This document shows, in pieces, positions 1 through 8,000 of a stretch of 20,756 nt of DNA. Both the position numbers and the translations under genes were made by a program. The stretch comes from Bacteroidia bacterium (GTDB lineage Bacteria; Bacteroidota; Bacteroidia; Bacteroidales; Azobacteroidaceae): NCBI GenBank assembly GCA_025996865.1, contig BNTV01000092.1:1-20756 (forward strand), in the 5' to 3' direction. The notes below the pieces were generated by a model, which did not search any database, was not told the origin of the DNA, and saw nothing but the letters and a program-made list of their open reading frames with translations. Each line of letters starts with the position of its first letter. Positions within the stretch are counted from its first letter, which is position 1.

Positions 1-394
1 TAATTTTTCGAATATATGGATATTTTACATCATCATAATTTAAATATTCAGGTATTTCCTTTATCGCTTGCAATAATATGGGAATATTGTCCTTATCTTC
101 ATTAAAATATGTTTGAAAAGCGCTTATCATGTTTTCATATTGAAAATGACCATCTAACAAAAGATATTTTTTATACAAATAATTTTCTTCTTCTTTTGTC
201 ATAGTATTTGGCATATTCCACAGAACTGCTTCAAAACCACATACGTTTTTATCAAAAATAAACTTATCAAGAAAACATTCCATTTCTTGAAGTGCTGCTT
301 TTCTCGTAATTATAAAATCTAATTCTTTCTTAGAAATTAACCCAGCTGATAATTTACGCAAAGCTGATAATTCACATTCGGTTAAATAGTTCAT
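1..394 (-). CDS. Candidate immunity protein for the upstream toxin (3' end outside window)
   Basis: The frame is open from an ATG at 394-392 to the left edge, giving 131 visible residues (MNYLTECELSALRKL... to ...KYPYIRKI) without a stop. The ATG lies one base after the stop of the 1553-aa toxin-like gene, so the two are almost certainly co-transcribed and translationally coupled. There is no signal peptide or membrane segment, so the product should be cytoplasmic. It looks helical and mildly acidic (by hand about 21 Asp/Glu against 16 Lys/Arg). The visible end (IPEYLNYDDVKYPYIRK) reminds me of small HEAT-repeat-like immunity proteins, but that is recollection and the diagnostic part is off the edge. 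The gene is very AT-rich (12 G/C in bases 1-60), like the adjoining toxin tip and unlike the operon backbone. The reading frame is secure; the immunity role is inferred from position, size, location and composition. Confidence 0.75.
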   Translation of the reverse strand, partial: MNYLTECELSALRKLSAGLISKKELDFIITRKAALQEMECFLDKFIFDKNVCGFEAVLWNMPNTMTKEEENYLYKKYLLLDGHFQYENMISAFQTYFNEDKDNIPILLQAIKEIPEYLNYDDVKYPYIRKI

Positions 395-395
395 A

Positions 396-3300
396 TTATT
401 CTACAATTTCAAAACCTATTATATTATCGTTAAACAATTTTAGTCCACCATTTTCAGATGTATTCCTACCAAGACCAATATTAATTTGCTGAATATTAGT
501 TCCTTTTATTGTTTCTTGTTTAAAATAGACCTCCCCTCTTTCCATCCATCCTGAGAAACTTTGTGGATTAGGCATTTCAGGATATAATTGTGCCGCTCTT
601 ATAGATTGATCTCTAATTCCTTTTACTTCCAATACTTTTAATGTACCTTGTTTTGCTTGAATTTTTACAATTATACCATTATCTCCATATCCAACAGATT
701 TAATATATTCTAAAGAAGGGGATGTAAACATTTCAGAAGTATTCGAAGTTATTTGCAATTTATTATTCTTTAGCAAATACTCATAATCAGATTTTGTCAT
801 ACCTCGGTAAAATACTTCGCCGCCCTCATATACTTCATAATCACCTATCTTTTTTATGAATTTACCAAGATTTAATTTATTTCCCCCTTTCACCGTATTT
901 GTCCCAATCTCCGCAAACTCCGTCCCCGTTTCTTTCAAGTACAAACTTTCCATCTGCTTGGCTTTGTTTGCATAAGCAGTTATTGCTGCATCCGTAAGAT
1001 TAGCAACTAATAATGAACCATAAATAATATTTCGATTTTCAACCCACGTTTTTGAAAATTCAGTATTTGGATTGCCTTTTACATATTCTTCTACAACTGT
1101 AGTGGTTACATCGCTTGCGCCCAAAGCAAATTTCACCCACACGCCTATACTTTTTATGCCGCCGTTTGCCAGCATTTTTGCCGCTATTGCTGTCTGATTT
1201 ACACCAACAACCGAAAAGCCCAGTGTCAAGTAATTATAAAACTCCTGCTTGTAGGCATCCGACATAATGGTGCGCCCCACTATGGCCGGAACATCCAACA
1301 GCACCGCATCGCTTTTTCCCGAAAAGCGAGACCACAAAGAGGTGTAAGCATAAATATTTACCGTTTCAAAAGGATTTATTTCATTTGTGCAATCCGACTC
1401 ATATTGAAATCCCGAATAGGGATTGCCGCCGGATAAGTATTGGAAACATATTTGATATTTTCCATTGTCATTTACTTTCCAAAATGTATTTTGGTGCAGC
1501 AACGAATATTGATTGATTAGGATATTCCTTTTTGCAACAGCATTTGAATTATTGTATTTCCACAAATCTACAATTGCCTGTAGCAGCTCATCCCTGTAAT
1601 CATCGACTTTAGTGTATAGTGTATTAAGCAATGCAAGATTTTGGGAGAACAAACTATACATTGCTGTTTTATCTTGATTGGGAGTTGTTGAAATCAACAA
1701 TATCGCTATCTTCTGTCGCGAATCTTTTATGGAAGAATTATACCAGTTTTCAGCCTTCGAGGCTTCTTGTAACAGCTTTTTCCTGTCTTCTATCTTTAAT
1801 GTTTCAAATTCACACGGCGAAGCATATTGCAAATCTTCCAATGTGGGCGTTCCAACATTGTAGTTTTCGTTCTTGAACGAAACGGTAAAAAGGGACTTGA
1901 TAAAACTGTATATACAATCCGCCTTGCTGCTGAATTTATCTAACGGCGAAACAAAGCAAGTGATTTTATCTCCCTGTATCACAACTTGTTTGTTGTTATC
2001 ATCGAATTTTATTGTCGAGATATTAAACAAATCCTGTATATAATCGCCACTCAAATTTGAATAGTCACTGTTGGAAAGATAAAACTTGATTTTTTCGCCA
2101 CTGCAATCAGATCCTGCTAAATTCAAAGTAGAAACAAGGTCTTTTATTTTTACCTCAATGCTACTTGATGGAAAATACAAGACTGTTTGTTTTTCATTTT
2201 TGGATTTGGCGCATTGAATGGTTTTTATAATTCGAACTATTGCTTTCGGATTATTTTCTATAATGTCCATCCCCCCTTCATCCGTTTCCAACATCCCAAT
2301 CACCAATCCCGGCGCATTAATCGCATCCCATTCCAACTTACAAAATTCCGTACCGGTACCATAATCCATCAGGCAATGCGCCAGCTGCCCCTTCTCAAAC
2401 TGTCCCCGTAGCGGCCTTTCAAAAGGATGTTCAAGATTAAAGGCGCCGTGTCCAATCTCATGAGCGATAGTCCTTGTATCCGAACCGGCAAACAGATACC
2501 CAAACTGCTTGCCTCGCGGCATATCACCGGCAACACCGTCGTCACCCGTCACATTTTCGATAATAAACAGTGTGATAGCGTCCGTTTGGTAATCGTTACC
2601 TTGTTGGTAGGCGCTGTTAATTGCCTTCATGTCGCTGGTCTGTGTCGAAAACAAACCGCTGCCCGTTACGTTGAATGTATTGTCGTGGAACGTGTAGTTA
2701 AACGATGAAGCCATTTCTATCTCGCAACTTACTCCCACCTTATTATATATGGCGTTCAACTGTGCAGATACACTTTCCTTTGAGAATCCATTTGTAAAAC
2801 CGTTGACAGGAACAAGTTTAACCTTGATGGTTTTCGGTTCGTAGGTATAGATATTCAGCAGTGCAACCGTAGCATACTTCCCGGGTTCCGTTTCGTAAAC
2901 GGCAAACAGTTCCTGTCCATCGCCGGCGGCGCTTGCAACAACCGTTATTCCCCACTGCTTGTCGCCGGGCATGTAAACGGCTTCATATTCCTTGCCCGAC
3001 ATGGTGACGAAGTGGACTTTGGACGGATCAAATCCGGCTTTGGAAGAGGTGATTTTTACGGCTAATTTATCGCTCGTCCCGGGCAGCATGAATTTGGCGG
3101 AGGCGGCGATTTCCCTGTCTCCCGCCTTGTATTGCTGATAATATTCGGTTACATTTTTATATACGTCCCTGTATGGGTCAACGGCATAGCGCGTCACGCC
3201 TTCGATTTCCGCGAATGCCACTTCAACGATGTCTGTCTCTACCTTGTAGCAGACGGACGGATCAAGCTTGATGCCGGATTCGGACGATACCTGCGTGATA

Positions 3301-5057
3301 TTGCCCTGTTCGTCTATCCGGTAGGTTTTTCCCTCCTTATCCTCAATCGTAACCGGCATGGTTTCGGATTCAATCCTGTGTTCGTTGCCTTTCGAATCGG
3401 TAATGATAAATTCATATTTACCGTTTTCATTTCTCGTAAATACGTAGCTTTCGCCTTCCTTTATTTCATCCCGGCTACCGTCGGTAACTACCGGCTTGAC
3501 CTTGATGTCCGGATTAATCGTGCAGTCAACGACAAACTGCGCACGTTCCTCGCCCGTGCGGATATCGCCCACGCCGCCGCCACCTCCCGTCAGGGTCTGA
3601 TCCACATCCCAGAGCAGGTTTTTGTTCCTGATATCGTATTTGGTCTCGAAAAATCCGCCGATCAGCCGGTGGTCGGTATTGACCGTGATGTTGCTGAAGG
3701 TAACCGTTATCCGGGGCAGTTTGGTAAACGGGATGCCAATATAACCGGTTCCCGAAAAGACCCCGTTTCCATGAACTTCGGTAATGAATACAGGGAAGTC
3801 CCCGGCAAAGACCGGAAGCCCCGGCGTTAACTCGCTTATTGGTGTGCGGTTGGAAACATTATCGTCCGGAAGGATGCCGCAATTGGGATTTTTTTCCGGA
3901 AGTTCAGGCATGGTGAAGGCCTTGACTGTACTGTAATCCAACAAATCGTCCGGATAGCAGCGCGAACCGATGCGGTATTCGTAGGTTTCGCCCCACTGCA
4001 AGCCGTAGAACGTACCGGAAGTCCCCGATACGTTCGCTCCATACCATCTCGCACCTCCTTTTTTGCGGTATTCAAGCGTATAGCCGATGGCCTGTGTGGG
4101 CTGCCACGAGACTGCCGCTTCCATTCCCTTGATAACAACTCCCGAAGAGGTAACCGCCGGACAGTTTCCCTTATAGTCGAACCAGAAGATTTCGCTGTAT
4201 CCGTTGTTCTTAAAAACTTGCGCCTCTTCAAGGCCTTCCCGGGCGACGGCCTGTACGCGCCAGGCGTAACGCAGTCCCGGTTGCAGAAGCGGATGCGCCG
4301 AATTGTAAATAAATGCGGTTGAACGGGTACGCTCGCTGTGCAGGACGCGGGAATACTGGAAAGCATTTTCGGCGGACGTCTGCTTGTCATGGATTTCAAC
4401 CAGGGATATTTCATATTCCGTCCCGTAGGCCGAGGCGACCGAGTTCATGTGCCGGGGCGTCCAGGTAAACAGAATGGATGGGATATTGCTTTCTTCCACT
4501 ACCGAGCTTTTCAGGGGCAGGTTCAGGACGGGCGGATCGCCGGCTGCGATCAGCGCCTGGGCGAATCCGACCCTTGTATTGCTTAACAGGCGGCCGGTAT
4601 GGACTTCATAGACTTCGAAATGGAATCGGTAGAAATTGTCGGGCAGCATCAGGGTGCGGTAGAACTGGCTTTGTCCTCCGCCGACCTGCAAGTTTTCCCT
4701 CCGGAAGTAAGGCTCCAGGTCGGAGCGCGACAATATGACCGGTACGCCGGCCGGAAGGGTTATCGGGGGAGTGCGAACTTCCTCAGGCGTTTGCAGGGAA
4801 AAAACCGATGAAGTAATCTTCATTTTCAGGTAAACTTCCAACAGGGGCTGCATCATGTCTGCATTGATCAGGGTCACGCGCATTTTTTCCACGCCTCCGG
4901 AATAATAGGACGGCGTGTATGGCGTGTAAGGCGGTATAAGCTGGGTATAAGCCTGCACCGGATAAACGGTGGTCTGCGCCGGGGCATAGGCGCTTAAACT
5001 CCAGAACGCAAGCAGGATGCAGAGGTTCCTGATAATATGTGACTTCTTCGATTGCAT
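396..5057 (-). CDS. Large modular secreted protein: polymorphic toxin with internal zinc metallopeptidase and ART-like C-terminal tip
   Basis: 1553 aa. Residues 1-28 are a signal peptide (hydrophobic core, then AYAPAQ). About 29-298 form a domain beginning VYPVQAYTQLIPPYTPYTP and including FTWTPRH and YAWRVQA, which I recall from large Bacteroidota proteins sometimes labelled TANFOR or fibronectin type III. About 300-385 is Fn3-like; about 415-520 is a beta domain (VFSGTGYIGIPF). About 738-925 looks like a metzincin-type peptidase: HEIGHGAFNLEH at 866-877 (ligands probably H866, H870 and H877; catalytic E867), then LMDY at 896-899 as a likely Met-turn. About 930-1220 is unrecognised. About 1260-1388 is a helical, hydrophobic pre-toxin segment. 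The tip, about 1389-1553, has FYRGM (R1418), FTSPSLEY (1444-1451) and RGEVYF (E1509), the order of R, S/T-S and E motifs in ADP-ribosyltransferases. There is no T9SS sorting domain; the C-terminus is occupied by the tip. It starts 13 bases after the stop of the SprB gene. The ART assignment is tentative; modular toxin architecture is more secure. Confidence 0.85.
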   Translation of the reverse strand: MQSKKSHIIRNLCILLAFWSLSAYAPAQTTVYPVQAYTQLIPPYTPYTPSYYSGGVEKMRVTLINADMMQPLLEVYLKMKITSSVFSLQTPEEVRTPPITLPAGVPVILSRSDLEPYFRRENLQVGGGQSQFYRTLMLPDNFYRFHFEVYEVHTGRLLSNTRVGFAQALIAAGDPPVLNLPLKSSVVEESNIPSILFTWTPRHMNSVASAYGTEYEISLVEIHDKQTSAENAFQYSRVLHSERTRSTAFIYNSAHPLLQPGLRYAWRVQAVAREGLEEAQVFKNNGYSEIFWFDYKGNCPAVTSSGVVIKGMEAAVSWQPTQAIGYTLEYRKKGGARWYGANVSGTSGTFYGLQWGETYEYRIGSRCYPDDLLDYSTVKAFTMPELPEKNPNCGILPDDNVSNRTPISELTPGLPVFAGDFPVFITEVHGNGVFSGTGYIGIPFTKLPRITVTFSNITVNTDHRLIGGFFETKYDIRNKNLLWDVDQTLTGGGGGVGDIRTGEERAQFVVDCTINPDIKVKPVVTDGSRDEIKEGESYVFTRNENGKYEFIITDSKGNEHRIESETMPVTIEDKEGKTYRIDEQGNITQVSSESGIKLDPSVCYKVETDIVEVAFAEIEGVTRYAVDPYRDVYKNVTEYYQQYKAGDREIAASAKFMLPGTSDKLAVKITSSKAGFDPSKVHFVTMSGKEYEAVYMPGDKQWGITVVASAAGDGQELFAVYETEPGKYATVALLNIYTYEPKTIKVKLVPVNGFTNGFSKESVSAQLNAIYNKVGVSCEIEMASSFNYTFHDNTFNVTGSGLFSTQTSDMKAINSAYQQGNDYQTDAITLFIIENVTGDDGVAGDMPRGKQFGYLFAGSDTRTIAHEIGHGAFNLEHPFERPLRGQFEKGQLAHCLMDYGTGTEFCKLEWDAINAPGLVIGMLETDEGGMDIIENNPKAIVRIIKTIQCAKSKNEKQTVLYFPSSSIEVKIKDLVSTLNLAGSDCSGEKIKFYLSNSDYSNLSGDYIQDLFNISTIKFDDNNKQVVIQGDKITCFVSPLDKFSSKADCIYSFIKSLFTVSFKNENYNVGTPTLEDLQYASPCEFETLKIEDRKKLLQEASKAENWYNSSIKDSRQKIAILLISTTPNQDKTAMYSLFSQNLALLNTLYTKVDDYRDELLQAIVDLWKYNNSNAVAKRNILINQYSLLHQNTFWKVNDNGKYQICFQYLSGGNPYSGFQYESDCTNEINPFETVNIYAYTSLWSRFSGKSDAVLLDVPAIVGRTIMSDAYKQEFYNYLTLGFSVVGVNQTAIAAKMLANGGIKSIGVWVKFALGASDVTTTVVEEYVKGNPNTEFSKTWVENRNIIYGSLLVANLTDAAITAYANKAKQMESLYLKETGTEFAEIGTNTVKGGNKLNLGKFIKKIGDYEVYEGGEVFYRGMTKSDYEYLLKNNKLQITSNTSEMFTSPSLEYIKSVGYGDNGIIVKIQAKQGTLKVLEVKGIRDQSIRAAQLYPEMPNPQSFSGWMERGEVYFKQETIKGTNIQQINIGLGRNTSENGGLKLFNDNIIGFEIVE

Positions 5058-5070
5058 ACGCTGAGATCTT

Positions 5071-8000
5071 TTAATGAATAATTATCTTTTGACTCTTTCT
5101 TCCCGATGCGGTTTCCAGCAGCAGGACATATACTCCCGGAGCAAGGAACAGCCGGTATGACTCTTCATACAGCTTTTGCCCGCTCAAGGTCTTGTCGTCC
5201 GTCAGGTTTCCGTGAGTCAGCGAGAACAGGCGCAGCCGTACCGTGCTTTGCCTGCCGAGTTCAATCTTTACCTTGAAATTTCCGTCATTCGGATTCGGAT
5301 TCACCGTAAATTCCAAAATGTCGGTTTGTCCGAAGTTATTGCCGATGGAACCGTCGAATTCCTTTACATTCAATGTCTTGAATACATCCTGATAGCACTC
5401 TTTGAGATAAGACCGCATCCCGACGGCATATTCGCCGGCCTGCCTGAAAATAATTTTAGCCATTTCAAAGGAGGTTTCCACGATCACGACCGGATCGTTT
5501 TCGGAGAATAGCCATTCTATCCTTTCCGGATCGGGCGAACTGATATTTACAAGTACGATCGTGTCATTGGCAAGCATTTCGGTAGCGACAACCATTTCGG
5601 AACTGATGCTGTAGTCCGTCAGAAATACCTCTATCTCGTCCGTTGCCTGGCAGCCTTTACTGTCGGTGATTGTCAGCCGGTAAGTTCCTGCTTTGCTCAA
5701 TTCCACTTTGGGGTCTTTCGACTGGAATCCGCCGGGACCTGTCCAACTGAACGCTGTCTCCGGGTCTTCAACCCGGGGCGCTAACAGATAGTACCGGCCG
5801 ATGCAAAATGTCAAGTCCTCGCCTAAATCGACCTTGACGGGTTCCGGATCCTTCAGCTCGAAACTTTCGGAAAAGCTGCACCCGTCTTTATCGGTGACTA
5901 CAACCGTATATACGCCGGCGCCGATATTCCGGCTGTCTTTCGTGGTTTCTCCCGTACTCCAGCGATAAGTATAGGGCGCTGTTCCGCCTGTAATCCGGGT
6001 GATGATACTGCCGTTGGCTGCCTGGTAGCAAACCGGATGATTGATGTCGGCGCTTATCGACAAATCACTCGGGCTGGTTATCTTGGCGATAGCCGTCGCC
6101 TCGCATCCCCTGGCGTCCGTAACGATTACCATGTATTTTCCGGGAGCCATGTCATTTACTTCAGGCCTTGCGTCGCCTGTATTCCACTTGTATGTATAAG
6201 GCATTGTCCCTCCCGATACGGCTACCGACAGTGTCGCCGTTTCCCCGCAGACGACACGTACGTCTTCGGATGTCGCCGTGAGCGCTTCGGGTTGAACGAT
6301 CCGGTACTCGGCGCTTATCCGGTTGGGTATCCGGGCATAGTCTTCAACCTCCAACCGGTAAGTTCCGGCCGGGATACCGGTTAATATACCGTCGTTCCGG
6401 CCGGGTATTACAACAAAATTGCCGGCTTCTTCCCTGTACCAGGTATATTGGTAAGGCGACCGGTTTTCTTCTTTATTCCTTACCCCGCCTTGGGCGTGGG
6501 CGGTAATTTCCCCGTCGGACATTTGATGGCAGGATATATAATGCGTTTCTTCCAATTCCAGGGTAAATACTTCGGGTTGAATCAGTTCATATTCCTTTAT
6601 CACTATGCAGGCGGTATTGTTTGACTGATCCGCTTTCGGATAATTGGCGTCCCTTACTTCTACCCGGTATTTTCCTTCGCCAAGTCCCGTCAATGAAGAT
6701 GAGAAAACGCCGTCCACAATCGAATTTCGGGCAGTCAGTTCATTTCCCCTGCTGTCCCGCCAGATTACCGTATATTCGGGAGTTCCGCCATCCGGCCGGA
6801 TATGTATTTCTCCATTCGACAAGCCGTTCGATGTCGGATCATATACCGTATCCGTTGCAATGCCCAGCGCCTTATCGGGCTGGCTCAATACAATTTCTGC
6901 CATGTCCGCCCCGTTTATAGCCGCATAACATGAATTTGCATCCTGTATATATACGGAATATACGCCCGCCGGAAGGTTATTCAGCAAGAAGGTGTGCGCC
7001 TGACTGCCGCCGCCGGTTTCACGGTAATCCGTATCCGTTCCGTTCAGTTTGTAATAGAGCTTGTAATTACCGGTTCCGCCTGTCACGGATATGCGGATAT
7101 AACCGTCGCCGCCCCGGAAGCAGGATATCATCCGGGTATCGACCGCCGTAAGCAGTTTTTCAGGCTGGGACAGGGTTATTACTGCCGATTCCGTGTAGTT
7201 TGTCTCCGAGCTTCCATCTGCAATCTTTACTTTATAGGATCCCGCAGGAATATTGCTCAATATGCTGTCGTTTGCACCGGCAATCAGCGTTTCGCCGCTG
7301 TCGGCAAGCCGATACCACTCGTACCGGTAAGGCAAGCCTGCGACATAAGGAATACCGCCTTGCGCATGGGCAACCAGCCGGCCTGAATTATCGCCGAAGC
7401 ATTTTACGGACTGGATATTCTCCACGCTTACAATCAATGGAGGGGGATCTTTCAAGGTGATACCGGTCGCAAAATAACAGCCATTGTCCAAATTCTGATA
7501 GTTCTTGTCTCTTATTTCGACAAAATATTCCCCTTTAGCCAGATTGCTTATCTTGCCGGTAAACAATCCCTGTGCATCAAGTGCATTTTCAGGACTGAGC
7601 GGATTCCCGTTTTCATCTTTCCATGATACCAGATACTTGTCTCCCGAATCGAAAGGTGTTCCCCCGTCAATCGTGATGATGATGCTGCCGTCGTTTCGTC
7701 CCGTTCCGGAAGGGATAATGACCTGTTGCGATACCACCGACAGGGGTTTTTCCGGGGCAAGCAATTCAAATTCCGCTATATCCGTTCCCGATATTTGGGC
7801 CGTACATCCGTTTGCGTCCTGTATATACAGGCTATACTTTCCGGCCGGAAGATTGTTCAGATAAAATACATTGTCCGGCAAAGTGACAGGAAGCAATTTA
7901 TAGTCCGTATCTTGCGTATTGTGTTTATAATACAGCTTATAGCCTCCGGATCCTCCTTTTACGGATATATGAATATAACCGTCGCTTCCCTCAAAACACG

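Noticed and set aside
3132..3830. A 232-codon open frame on the plus strand
   Set aside because: It lies wholly antisense to the 1553-aa gene in its GC-rich part, where stop-poor shadow frames are expected; the translation has no recognisable domain.
3836..4414. A 192-codon frame on the minus strand within the 1553-aa gene
   Set aside because: Out-of-frame shadow, rich in Arg, Pro and Ser, overlapping a well-supported domain in the real frame.
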